DNA of 64,000 nucleotides. It comes from Marinifilum caeruleilacunae. Its GTDB lineage: Bacteria; Bacteroidota; Bacteroidia; Bacteroidales; Marinifilaceae. Each line of letters begins with the position of its first letter. The stretch's first letter is position 1. Below, piece by piece: positions 28,014 to 36,201 of the stretch. The notes under the pieces are model-generated. The model did not search any database and was not told the origin of the DNA. It saw only the letters and a program-made list of their open reading frames with translations. The stretch lies in assembly GCF_013141825.1 (NCBI RefSeq), contig NZ_RZNH01000015.1, positions 38,457-102,456 of the forward strand. The letters run 5' to 3'. Made by a program: the position numbers and the translations under genes.

Positions 28014-28045
28014 TGGCACGGAAAAATTTATTCCGTGCCATTTTA
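28014..28045 (+). terminator. Terminator of the M23 peptidase gene
   Basis: A 10-bp stem, TGGCACGGAA (28014-28023) with TTCCGTGCCA (28031-28040), followed by TTTTATTT. Confidence 0.9.
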
Positions 28046-28131
28046 TTTATTACTTTTAGTTAATAATTTATTCCCAAATATTTAGCATCGCCCTTCTTTT
28101 TAAAAAAGGGTATGAATAAAAATTAATCGAC

Positions 28132-28467
28132 GTGCCTTATAAAGAAAAGAAAATAGAGAAGCTTTATTATTCAATTGGCGAAGTAGCCGATATGTTTAAG
28201 GTAAATACCTCTTTAATTCGATACTGGGAAAAAGAGTTCGATATTATTAAGCCAAAGAAAAATAAGAAAGGAAATCGATTTTTCACACAGGCTGATATTG
28301 AGAATTTTCATTTGATTTTTCACCTGGTTAAAGAAAGAGGAATGACTCTGAAAGGTGCAAAACAAAAACTTAAGGAAAACAAGGAAGACACGGAAAATAA
28401 TTTTACCGTTGTTTCGCGCCTGCAAGAGATCAAGGATCTGTTGCTGGAAATCAAAGATGAATTATAA
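28132..28467 (+). CDS. MerR family transcriptional regulator
   Basis: A 111-residue protein with an N-terminal winged helix: YYSIGEVADMFKVNTSLIRYWEKEFD, then KKGNRFFTQADIENFHLI and the GMTLKGAKQKL helix. The C-terminal part is a short acidic helix and not an effector-binding domain. This small MerR type is very common in Bacteroidota; the effector and targets are not known. The start is GTG at 28132, which gives the standard MPYKEKK opening. The Nif3 gene starts 19 bases later and the zinc-ribbon gene follows closely, so the three probably form one operon. Confidence 0.88.
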   Translation: MPYKEKKIEKLYYSIGEVADMFKVNTSLIRYWEKEFDIIKPKKNKKGNRFFTQADIENFHLIFHLVKERGMTLKGAKQKLKENKEDTENNFTVVSRLQEIKDLLLEIKDEL

Positions 28468-28486
28468 TCATTAAAACTTATTAGAA

Positions 28487-29581
28487 TTGAAAGTACGGGA
28501 TATTATTTCGTCGATAGAAGAAGTTGCGCCATTATCTTACCAGGAATCCTATGATAATGCAGGTTTGATTGTAGGAGATTACAAACAGGAGGTACATGGC
28601 ATATTAATCTGTCTTGATGTTATAGAAAGTGTAGTTGAAGAGGCGATAACAAAAGGAGCAAATTTGATTATTGCTCACCATCCGATTGTTTTTAAAGGTT
28701 TAAAAAGGTTTAACGGATCAAACTATGTGGAGCGAACCGTAATGATGGCCATTAAAAATAACATTGCCATTTATGCAGCACACACAAATATAGATTCGGT
28801 TCGTGGTGGAGTGAGCGAAAAAATTTGCGATCTAATTGGACTGAAAAATAAGAAAGTATTATCTCCGCTTGATGAAGATTTAAAGAAGCTGGTTACTTTT
28901 GTACCGTCTGCTGATGCAGAAAAAGTGAGAGAATCCATTTTTAAAGCCGGAGCTGGAAGTATTGGCAATTACGATGCGTGTAGTTTCAATTCGGAAGGAA
29001 CAGGAAGCTTTAGAGGAGGAGAGGATACTAATCCGCATGTGGGAGAAAAAGGGAAACTACATTTCGAAAAAGAGGAACGTATAGAAACGATTTTTCCAAA
29101 ACATTTGAAAGGAAAAGTGATTGGCGCCTTATTAGATGCTCATCCATACGAGGAGGTGGCATATGATATTTATTCGCTCGACAATACGAATCCACAGGTT
29201 GGATTAGGTATGGTAGGAGAGTTGGAAAAGGAAGAAAATGCCATTGAATTTTTAAAGAGAATAAAAGATATCTTCGGTTGTGGCTGCATCAGGCATACAA
29301 ATATCACAAAAGATAAGATTAGAAAAGTTGCTGTTTGTGGAGGAAGTGGAAGTTTCCTGCTGCGAAAGGCAATTGCTTCAAAAGCTGATATTTTTGTTAC
29401 CGGAGACTTTAAATATCACGAGTTTTTTGATGCCGAAGACAAATTAATAATTGCCGATATCGGACATTATGAAAGTGAACAATTTACTCGAGATATTTTT
29501 TATGAGATAGTTACAAAAAAATTACCTAACTTTGCGGTTCATATTTCTGAGATAAATTCGAATCCAATAAATTATTTGTAA
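28487..29581 (+). CDS. Nif3-like dinuclear metal centre protein
   Basis: A 364-residue protein of the NIF3/YbgI (DUF34) family. It has N-terminal metal-site motifs IIAHHPIVFKGLK and YAAHTNIDSV, and the C-terminal GDFKYHEFFDAEDKLI...DIGHYESEQF with further histidine and glutamate ligands. The middle insertion of about 100 residues (PII-like, LVTFVPSADAEKVR) is the form found in longer members such as YqfO. It has been labelled GTP cyclohydrolase 1 type 2, but the true reaction is unsettled. The start is a TTG at 28487 (KVRDIISSIEEVAPLSYQES). The next gene begins five bases after the stop codon. Confidence 0.9.
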   Translation: MKVRDIISSIEEVAPLSYQESYDNAGLIVGDYKQEVHGILICLDVIESVVEEAITKGANLIIAHHPIVFKGLKRFNGSNYVERTVMMAIKNNIAIYAAHTNIDSVRGGVSEKICDLIGLKNKKVLSPLDEDLKKLVTFVPSADAEKVRESIFKAGAGSIGNYDACSFNSEGTGSFRGGEDTNPHVGEKGKLHFEKEERIETIFPKHLKGKVIGALLDAHPYEEVAYDIYSLDNTNPQVGLGMVGELEKEENAIEFLKRIKDIFGCGCIRHTNITKDKIRKVAVCGGSGSFLLRKAIASKADIFVTGDFKYHEFFDAEDKLIIADIGHYESEQFTRDIFYEIVTKKLPNFAVHISEINSNPINYL

Positions 29582-29586
29582 AACAT

Positions 29587-30423
29587 ATGACGACACAAGA
29601 TCCAAAAGCTTCAGATTTAAAGGATATTTCAGTTGAAGAAAAATTACGTACCCTGTACGAAATGCAGTCTGTTGATTCTGAAGTAGACCAGATTAGAACG
29701 CTAAGAGGAGAGCTTCCTTTGGAAGTGCAGGACTTGGAAGATGAGATTGCCGGACTTGATACCAGAATCGAAAATCTAAATACAGAGGTTAAAGAACTTG
29801 TTGATACAATTGCGAAGAAGAAGCAAGAGATTAAAGAAGCTGGTTTGTTAATTAAAAAGTACGAAGCTCAGCAAATGAATGTTCGCAATAACCGTGAGTT
29901 CGACTCTATTTCTAAAGAAATCGAATTCCAGAACCTTGAAATTGAATTGTGCGAGAAGCGCATCAAGGAATTTACTGCTGAGATGGGCAATAAGAAAGCT
30001 TTAATCGAAAATTCGGAAGCTGTTTTTGCTGAGAAGAAAGCTGACTTGGAGTCTAAAAAAGGTGAGTTGGATGCGATTGTTTCCGAAACTCAAAAGGAAG
30101 AAGAAAAGTTGATTGAAAAGTCGGAAACCTTCAAAACCAAGATTGAAGAAAGACTTTTAACAGCTTATTCAAGAATTCGTTCGAATGCAAGAAACGGATT
30201 AGCAGTTGTAACTGTTGAACGTGATGCTTGTGGAGGTTGTTTTAACAAGATTCCACCACAGCGCCAGATGGATATTCGTTCGCGTAAAAAAATTATCGTA
30301 TGTGAGTATTGCGGCCGTATTTTGGTTGACCGTTATATTTGTGATTACGACCATAGTCTTGAGGAAGCAGATAAAGCTGCAGCTGCTGCAAAACCAAAAA
30401 GAAGAACTCGTAAAAAAGAATAG
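29587..30423 (+). CDS. Coiled-coil protein with C4 zinc ribbon
   Basis: A 278-residue protein with a long antiparallel coiled coil (about 40-190, rich in Glu and Lys) followed by a zinc ribbon with two CxxC pairs (CGGC and CEYC, near 215 and 239) and a basic lysine/arginine-rich tail (KPKRRTRKKE). The family (zf-RING_7 or CT398-type) is widely conserved in bacteria and usually lies next to a Nif3-like gene, as here. Proposed roles include nucleic-acid binding, and structural work on the Chlamydia homologue suggests a link to flagellar or secretion proteins. No function is established. Confidence 0.88.
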   Translation: MTTQDPKASDLKDISVEEKLRTLYEMQSVDSEVDQIRTLRGELPLEVQDLEDEIAGLDTRIENLNTEVKELVDTIAKKKQEIKEAGLLIKKYEAQQMNVRNNREFDSISKEIEFQNLEIELCEKRIKEFTAEMGNKKALIENSEAVFAEKKADLESKKGELDAIVSETQKEEEKLIEKSETFKTKIEERLLTAYSRIRSNARNGLAVVTVERDACGGCFNKIPPQRQMDIRSRKKIIVCEYCGRILVDRYICDYDHSLEEADKAAAAAKPKRRTRKKE

Positions 30424-30443
30424 TACGATTTTAAAAAATACAG

Positions 30444-30475
30444 AAACGGTTATCTTTAAGGTAACCGTTTTTTTT
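30444..30475 (+). terminator. Terminator after the zinc-ribbon gene
   Basis: AAACGGTTA (30444-30452) pairs with TAACCGTTT (30462-30470), followed by a T run. The thioredoxin gene starts 16 bases later, so it needs readthrough or its own promoter. Confidence 0.85.
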
Positions 30476-30490
30476 ATTCCATATCAAGCT

Positions 30491-30814
30491 ATGAAAATTG
30501 AAAACTTGAATGAATTGCTTCGTTTGAAACAAGAAAATGAATCCTTCTATATTTATTTTTCGGCTCCAGGCTGCGGAGTTTGTGAGGTTTTAAGACCAAA
30601 ACTGGGGGAGATGTTTCAGAATAAATTTCCCAAATTAAAGGGCTTTCATATTGATACTGCCTTGCAGCCCGAAATTGCAGCTCAAGAGGGTTTATTCACC
30701 AATCCATCCTTACTTGTTTTTATCGACGGACAGGAAGTTTTAAGAAGAAGTCGAGCCATAGGGCTAGATGAGGTATACGATGCTTTAAATCGTTATTATG
30801 AGATGTATTTTTAA
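30491..30814 (+). CDS. Thioredoxin-like protein with a CGVC site
   Basis: A 107-residue cytoplasmic thioredoxin fold: YIYFSAPGCGVCEVLRPKLGEMF holds the redox pair CGVC (about residues 27-30), and the cis-proline is in FTNPSLLVFIDG. It lacks the usual WCGPC, so it is a divergent thioredoxin. A longer in-frame reading begins inside the zinc-ribbon gene; the ATG at 30491, after the terminator, is clearly the better start. The partner is unknown. Confidence 0.85.
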   Translation: MKIENLNELLRLKQENESFYIYFSAPGCGVCEVLRPKLGEMFQNKFPKLKGFHIDTALQPEIAAQEGLFTNPSLLVFIDGQEVLRRSRAIGLDEVYDALNRYYEMYF

Positions 30815-30824
30815 AAAATAAAAC

Positions 30825-30852
30825 AGCCGGCTTAATGAAAATTGCCGGCTTA
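30825..30852. terminator. Hairpin between the convergent thioredoxin and CoA-binding genes
   Basis: AGCCGGC (30825-30831) pairs with GCCGGCT (30844-30850) around a 12-base AT-rich loop. An A run on the left gives a T run for the minus strand; on the plus side the tail is TATTTGTT. Probably used in both directions. Confidence 0.7.
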
Positions 30853-30868
30853 TTTGTTACAACATTTT

Positions 30869-31237
30869 TTAATATGTACCTGTGTTAAGCATCACCAGGG
30901 GACAAGCCTCTTCGGTTTCTATGCCCAGGGCATTTGCTTTTTTGTAAAATTCAGGGTTTTCGGTTCCCGGAGGAAATAAAATTCTTTCGGGTTTCAAACC
31001 TACAATGTATTCATGATACGATTCTAGGTTTTTTGGCGATAAATAAATGGCAATGGTTTGCAACTTCGATTCGCATGGTCGGCCAGTTTGAATTTCCACA
31101 TCGGCAATTGTACCAGCTTTATTTCCCAAAGCAATGGTTTCGATATTGTGTTTTCTCAACAATTTTACACATTTATTAGAGTATCGGTCTTCTTTCGTGC
31201 TTGCACCGATTACAAGAGTTTTACCTGTATTTTGCAT
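30869..31237 (-). CDS. CoA-binding domain protein (Rossmann fold)
   Basis: A 122-residue stand-alone CoA_binding_2 domain: KTLVIGASTKEDRYSNKCVKLL at the N-terminus gives the nucleotide-binding loop, then DVEIQTGRP and ERILFPPGTENPEF. Such proteins (YccU type) bind CoA or similar nucleotides; no reaction is known. It converges on the thioredoxin gene. Confidence 0.85.
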   Translation of the reverse strand: MQNTGKTLVIGASTKEDRYSNKCVKLLRKHNIETIALGNKAGTIADVEIQTGRPCESKLQTIAIYLSPKNLESYHEYIVGLKPERILFPPGTENPEFYKKANALGIETEEACPLVMLNTGTY

Positions 31238-31306
31238 GTCTATTTATTTAGATATCTACATGTAATAAATATAATAAAATAGATGATACATTCGTAGAAA
31301 GAGGGC

Positions 31307-31340
31307 AGAAAAAAGCCTTTCACAAAATGCAAAAGGCCTC
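31307..31340 (-). terminator. Terminator of the first TonB-dependent receptor gene
   Basis: AGCCTTT (31314-31320) pairs with the A-rich AAAGGC(C)T arm (31332-31339) across a 10-base loop. On the minus strand a run of six T follows. Bases 31310-31348 are identical to 38430-38468, the terminator of the second copy. Confidence 0.8.
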
Positions 31341-31353
31341 TCTAAAATTAAAA

Positions 31354-34131
31354 TTAAAAATCATCTTTGGCATTGCCAAATAGTTTGAAATTGTAGGTTA
31401 CCGTAAAAATGGGCTTTCCGAAAATAGACATTTTGTAACCATTTACTTTATCTTCTTCTGTTCTGAAAAAGATATTATAGGCATTTTGTCGGCCAAGAGC
31501 ATTATAAATTGCAAATGTCCATGAACTATGATTCAGTTTCTTCTTGATTAAGCTTCCATTGATGGTGGCGGCAAAATCCAAACGGATATAATCGGGCATG
31601 CGCATCGAATTTCTATCGGAGTAGTATACTTTATCAGTACCTTCTAAATGATAGTAAGCTACAGGAGCGGTAAAAGGTCTACCGGTGCTGTAAGAGAAAT
31701 TTGTTGATACATTCACCCTTCTGCTAAATTTATAATTGGCAACAAATTTAAAGTCGTGTGGTTTGTCGTAATTTGCTGGAAAATATGAACCACCATTTAC
31801 TCTTTCTTCTTCAAATTCGCTTTCTATTTTGTGCAATATTTTAGAATAGGTGTAGTTGAACCAACCAGTCAACTTTCCTTTTTTCTTCTGGAGCATAAAC
31901 TCAATGCCATAAGCTTTACCAACTCCGTTCAAAACATCGGTTTCAAGATGTTCATTCATGAGCAATTGTGCACCATCCTTATAGTCTATAATGTTATTGA
32001 TTTTTTTATAGTATGTTTCCAAGGATGCTTCTAAACTTTTCGATTTTATTTGCCTGTAAAATCCAACGGAGTATTGATGACTGTACTGAGGCTTTAGGTA
32101 TTTATCGCTTAGTTTCCAAATATCTGTTGGGGTCATTGCAATTGTATTGGAAATCATATGAATGTATTGGCTCATTCCATTGTAGCTTATTTTTAGTGAG
32201 TTATAGCTGCCTAACCTGATGTTTGAAGAGATCCTAAATTCAGGTTTAGAGTAAGTTGTAATGAAACCATTTTTTTGCTGGTAGGTACCTATCTGAGACT
32301 CGATGGTTCTGGCCTGACCTTCGGCATAATTGTATTGCGTTTTTGGACCAAGATTTCCATATAAGGAATATCGAAGACCAACTGATAATGACATGAAATG
32401 TGAGATGTCAAATTCATCACTAAGATATGCTGCCAATTCTAGAGCTTGTTCACTTTCAAGTTTCTTATTGCGAATTAGCGACTCAGAATTGCTGGGCTTT
32501 TGGTTTCCAGGCGAAAGGTCATAGTAGATTGCATGAAGACCAAACTCTATTTTGTGGTTAAGATCTGATAAGTATGAAAAATCCGCATTAAAAAGATATT
32601 GATTCAAATTATAATCAACACTATAATGTTGACTGGTTTCCTGTCTTGAGAACAAGGTGTAATCATATTTGCTGATAGCAGATGAAAAGGTAGAAAACAG
32701 TTTAGAATTGTATTGATGTTTCCATTTAAGTGTAGAGGCCAAGGTTTTGTATTTAAACTCATCTTGTAAATGATAGTCAAACTCATCATTACTTACATAA
32801 GCAGATAAATATAAGCTGTTTTTATCATCTAAATCCCATGAGAAATTGCCTTGCAAATCATAAAAGTTGGCGCTACTTTTTCTCAAATCTTTATCATCTA
32901 ACAGTTTTAATACCCAGTCTGAATAGGTTGTTCGACCAGCAAGAATAAATGAACTTTTTTCTTTTTTTAAAGGGCCTTCCAGGGTCACTCTTCCAAATAC
33001 CGGACTAACTCCGCCATTTAGTTTGAACTTTTTTCTGTTTCCATCCTTAAGATCCAGATTCATTACCGAAGATACTCTTCCCCCATATTTGGCAGGAACA
33101 CCACTTTTGTATAAGGTAATATCTTTGATGATATCAGAATTGAAACCCGAGAAGAAACCAAAAAAGTGAGATGTATTATTAATAGGAGCTTTATTTAGCA
33201 ACACTAAATTCTGATCCGTATTCCCTCCTCTTACATTAAAACCGCTCGAAGCTTCCCCAACACTCTGAACACCAGGCAAAAGTAAGGCGCTTTTAATAAT
33301 GTCAGTTTCCCCCATTCCCAAAGGAAGTTGTTTTAATGCTTTTACAGTGATCTTATTTGTCCCCATTCTGAGATTTCTTACAGGATCTTCACTTTTAGCT
33401 GTAATCACTACTTCTTTTAATGGAGTAGGTTTGCTATGCATTTCAACATTAAGTTTGCCATCGGAATGAATAATAATATTGCGATAAGTTGTTTTCATAC
33501 CAACTGAGCTGTATTCAACCTTGTACTTTCCAACAGGAATGGAGATAGAGTATTCTCCATATTGATTGGTTGTGCTTCCTTTTTTTAATTCTTGGATGTA
33601 AATGACAGTTCCGATTTGAGATTCGCCGCTTTCAAAATCTGTTATTTTACCTCCAAATGTTGCTTTTTGCCTTCTTCGGTTCCGAGAGAAATCGCCAATC
33701 TTAAACAATTTGTATTCTTCACTGATATTTTTGTCGGCTTCAACTATTGAAACAGGTGATTTATATTGAACCGTATCCAACGTACTGATCTTGTTTTTTA
33801 AAATGAAACTTGCATATAGATCGGAGTAATTGGTTTTGACTTTGTAGTTTTTGGTAAAGATCACTTTTGTACTATCCAGAATTTGATAATGTAATTCAGA
33901 TTCTTTACCCAACCAATCAATAATCTTTACAATTTTTTCGTTCTCAAAATTGGCATTAAAATAGAGGGAATCAACCCACTCGTTTGCATAATTGAACTTG
34001 AATGATGAGGAATCTTCTAATTTTTGAATGAACTCATTAAAGCTTATAGAGTCCTGTTTTATGCTTATAGACTGCCCATAAATTGAGCAGTGAATGCATA
34101 TAAAGATCAAGGTGATGAGTGATTTACGCAT
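31354..34131 (-). CDS. TonB-dependent receptor with STN and carboxypeptidase-like N-domains (copy 1)
   Basis: A 925-residue outer-membrane receptor. Order: signal peptide (cut near YG-QS); an STN-like domain (about 22-95, ISFNEFIQKLEDSSSFKFNY); a linker; a CarboxypepD_reg-like domain (about 158-240, SGESQIGTVIYIQELKKGS); the plug (about 255-355, LLPGVQSVGEASSGFNVRGG and FFGFFSGFNSDIIKDITLYK); and a beta barrel ending in an aromatic residue (DDF). It should bind a ligand outside the cell and move it inward using TonB energy. STN domains usually signal to an anti-sigma factor, but no sigma/anti-sigma pair is present. It is 10 bases downstream of the small exported protein gene, so the two are probably cotranscribed. 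Confidence 0.9.
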   Translation of the reverse strand: MRKSLITLIFICIHCSIYGQSISIKQDSISFNEFIQKLEDSSSFKFNYANEWVDSLYFNANFENEKIVKIIDWLGKESELHYQILDSTKVIFTKNYKVKTNYSDLYASFILKNKISTLDTVQYKSPVSIVEADKNISEEYKLFKIGDFSRNRRRQKATFGGKITDFESGESQIGTVIYIQELKKGSTTNQYGEYSISIPVGKYKVEYSSVGMKTTYRNIIIHSDGKLNVEMHSKPTPLKEVVITAKSEDPVRNLRMGTNKITVKALKQLPLGMGETDIIKSALLLPGVQSVGEASSGFNVRGGNTDQNLVLLNKAPINNTSHFFGFFSGFNSDIIKDITLYKSGVPAKYGGRVSSVMNLDLKDGNRKKFKLNGGVSPVFGRVTLEGPLKKEKSSFILAGRTTYSDWVLKLLDDKDLRKSSANFYDLQGNFSWDLDDKNSLYLSAYVSNDEFDYHLQDEFKYKTLASTLKWKHQYNSKLFSTFSSAISKYDYTLFSRQETSQHYSVDYNLNQYLFNADFSYLSDLNHKIEFGLHAIYYDLSPGNQKPSNSESLIRNKKLESEQALELAAYLSDEFDISHFMSLSVGLRYSLYGNLGPKTQYNYAEGQARTIESQIGTYQQKNGFITTYSKPEFRISSNIRLGSYNSLKISYNGMSQYIHMISNTIAMTPTDIWKLSDKYLKPQYSHQYSVGFYRQIKSKSLEASLETYYKKINNIIDYKDGAQLLMNEHLETDVLNGVGKAYGIEFMLQKKKGKLTGWFNYTYSKILHKIESEFEEERVNGGSYFPANYDKPHDFKFVANYKFSRRVNVSTNFSYSTGRPFTAPVAYYHLEGTDKVYYSDRNSMRMPDYIRLDFAATINGSLIKKKLNHSSWTFAIYNALGRQNAYNIFFRTEEDKVNGYKMSIFGKPIFTVTYNFKLFGNAKDDF

Positions 34132-34141
34132 AGTAATTGAA

Positions 34142-34852
34142 TTATAAGCTTTCTGCGTGCTGAAGTAGTTTAACTAATTTCAGTCGATTTGGGAAATCAA
34201 AGTTTATCTTAAGTAATCGTATTTTTCTTCGAACTGATTTTTTATGATTTGGGAATTGTCTGATAAACTTTTTCTTTGAGCTTATGTCATAAAAATGATT
34301 TTCTCTTTTTAACCATAGTACTTGTTTGTAGGTATAGGTGATCATTACATGATCATTTTGTTTATGCACGAGATGCTTGATGAATAACTGAAGTTTCCCA
34401 TGATGTGGAATTTCATAAAAACCATCTTCTATTCCATTTGCATTTTTAACATTTGAAAGATTGTATATTTTGTCATTGAAACGGATGGAAAAAGAATCAA
34501 CCTTCTCTTTGTTTATTTGAACATAGAATTTCGAAAAATTCTCATCATTTAGGTCAACGATTACCTCATCACGAAATATATCGTACATTATTATGCTAGC
34601 TTTAAATGTTCTTCCATTGCTATAAATCCTTCCAGTGCCCATGCTTGAATTTAGATAGGGTTTGTCCTGCCTTAATATATGATATGGTTTATACTCTTTC
34701 CCAATTATGTAATCATATTTTGAATAGTGTAAATTGTTATAATATGAAATCAAAGAATCTTCAGGAATATTGTATGCGGACTTAAGAGTCTGATTGAAAG
34801 AGGTAAGAGGCAGGTGTAAGAGCAGGGATGCAATAAACACATAAATTTTCAT
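34142..34852 (-). CDS. Exported protein of unknown function, receptor-linked (copy 1)
   Basis: A 236-residue protein with a signal peptide (MKIYVFIASLLLHLPLTSFN). The mature part has YNIPEDSLISYYN, then a KYDYIIGKEYKPYH phrase, a beta-rich middle, and a basic C-terminal region (FPNHKKSVRRKIRLLK). I do not recognise the family. The second module has a clear paralogue of 239 residues, sharing the YD(F/Y)(I/L)IG(R/K)EYK.YH motif and the C-terminal KFIRQFPNHKK / QLFKLFPEKKK phrase. Position directly upstream of the receptor suggests a periplasmic or surface partner; this is inference. Confidence 0.6.
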   Translation of the reverse strand: MKIYVFIASLLLHLPLTSFNQTLKSAYNIPEDSLISYYNNLHYSKYDYIIGKEYKPYHILRQDKPYLNSSMGTGRIYSNGRTFKASIIMYDIFRDEVIVDLNDENFSKFYVQINKEKVDSFSIRFNDKIYNLSNVKNANGIEDGFYEIPHHGKLQLFIKHLVHKQNDHVMITYTYKQVLWLKRENHFYDISSKKKFIRQFPNHKKSVRRKIRLLKINFDFPNRLKLVKLLQHAESL

Positions 34853-35005
34853 AGTGTTACATTAAGTTAGGTAAAGGGTTGTATTAAAAATAGAAAAAAT
34901 ATTTATTAAAATTATTAGATAGAAAAAAAAATGCTTAATTTAAAACAGTTCTTTTGTATGAAAATACAATTTTGATTGATTTTTTTATTGTGTTATTAAA
35001 AAATT

Positions 35006-36199
35006 ATGTATATTAAAACCGACTCATTAAAATCCCTGTTAACAATATTATTACTAGTGTTTGCTTCTTGCTTAGATCCCTATGAAGTTGAAGTTAATAA
35101 TTATGAAAATTTACTTGTAATTGAGGCAATGGTAACTGATGAATTTAAAACTCATAAGGTTCAAATTACTCGATCCATATCAAATCTTGATGAAATTCCA
35201 CTACCAGAAGAAAATGCGCAGGTAACTATATCCTGTAGCGATGGAACTAATGAAGTATTAAAAGAAATTACACCGGGGGTTTATGTTACAGATAGCACAA
35301 AATTTAGAGCTACATTCGACAAATCTTATAAATTGCAAGTGAAAACTTCGGGGGGTGCAATCTATGAGTCAAACAATTGTAAATTAGCCAATCGCACTAC
35401 CATTTCGGATATTTATTACCAAAGAGATGTGGAATACAATCGGGAAAACAACAGAATCGAAGGGGTTCGTTTTTTTGTTGATGGAATTGCAAAAGATGGA
35501 GATCATATTCGTTGGATATACGAAGAAGATTGGAAATTCTCGGTACCATTTCCAAGTCAATATGAATTTACCACAGAACAGGAATTGGAGCCGATATCTG
35601 CCTATAACAAGTATTGTTGGAAAAAAAATAAATCCATTAACATCACCTTAGCTTCGTTTAGCAATCAGGAACTGCCGATCATACAAGGAAAAGAAATTTG
35701 CTTTATTCCTTCAACACTTAGCGATCGATTTAGTTTGAAATATAGTATTCTGATTAAACAATTATCAATTTCAGCAGAAGAATATAATTATTGGAATAAA
35801 ATAAAACAATCGAGTGAAAATGTTGGTGGTATATTTGGGAATCAACCTTTCCATGTTCAAGGGAATATAAAGAATATTGCCAATGATAAAGAGGTTGTTT
35901 TAGGATATTTTCAGTTGGCTACGGTTTCGAGCGAGCGAATTTATATAGATTATAATGAAGCCTTTTCGATGGGAATGACAAGTATGAACGTAAAATCAGG
36001 CTGTAAAACCGATACAATTTTTATAGGTAATGATGAATTTTATTCCTTGTATGAGATATACGATTACCATGTTTTAAACGGAAAGTTAGCACTTTTTGAT
36101 CTTACCTATGATCAGGATGGACTCATATTGACTGACCCAGAATGTGCCGACTGTTCTTTATCGGGTTCACCTAGAAAACCATCATTTTGGGAGGATTAA
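35006..36199 (+). CDS. DUF4249 surface lipoprotein (copy 1)
   Basis: A 397-residue lipoprotein with a lipobox (VFASC, Cys near 22), followed by DPYEVEVN and NLLVIEAMVTDEFKTHKVQITRS, the typical opening of DUF4249 proteins. The rest is beta-rich; SDRFSLKYSILIKQLSISAEEYNYW and a cysteine-containing C-terminus (DPECADCSLSGS) are conserved with the second copy. DUF4249 proteins of Bacteroidota commonly accompany TonB-dependent receptors and may act like SusD as a surface ligand-capture lid; that comparison is inference. The last codons (FWED-stop) double as a ribosome-binding site for the next gene. Confidence 0.85.
   Translation: MYIKTDSLKSLLTILLLVFASCLDPYEVEVNNYENLLVIEAMVTDEFKTHKVQITRSISNLDEIPLPEENAQVTISCSDGTNEVLKEITPGVYVTDSTKFRATFDKSYKLQVKTSGGAIYESNNCKLANRTTISDIYYQRDVEYNRENNRIEGVRFFVDGIAKDGDHIRWIYEEDWKFSVPFPSQYEFTTEQELEPISAYNKYCWKKNKSINITLASFSNQELPIIQGKEICFIPSTLSDRFSLKYSILIKQLSISAEEYNYWNKIKQSSENVGGIFGNQPFHVQGNIKNIANDKEVVLGYFQLATVSSERIYIDYNEAFSMGMTSMNVKSGCKTDTIFIGNDEFYSLYEIYDYHVLNGKLALFDLTYDQDGLILTDPECADCSLSGSPRKPSFWED
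36189..36195 (+). promoter_or_regulatory. Shine-Dalgarno inside the DUF4249 stop region (copy 1)
   Basis: GGGAGGA lies six bases before the ATG at 36202. It is also the sequence encoding Trp-Glu-Asp of the terminal FWED. Strong Shine-Dalgarno matches are rare in Bacteroidota, and the second copy keeps the same arrangement. Confidence 0.7.
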
Positions 36200-36201
36200 C
36201 T

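Noticed and set aside
30215-30490. Longer in-frame extension of the thioredoxin-like gene.
   Set aside because: It lies inside the zinc-ribbon gene in another frame and crosses a terminator. The ATG at 30491 gives a complete thioredoxin fold.
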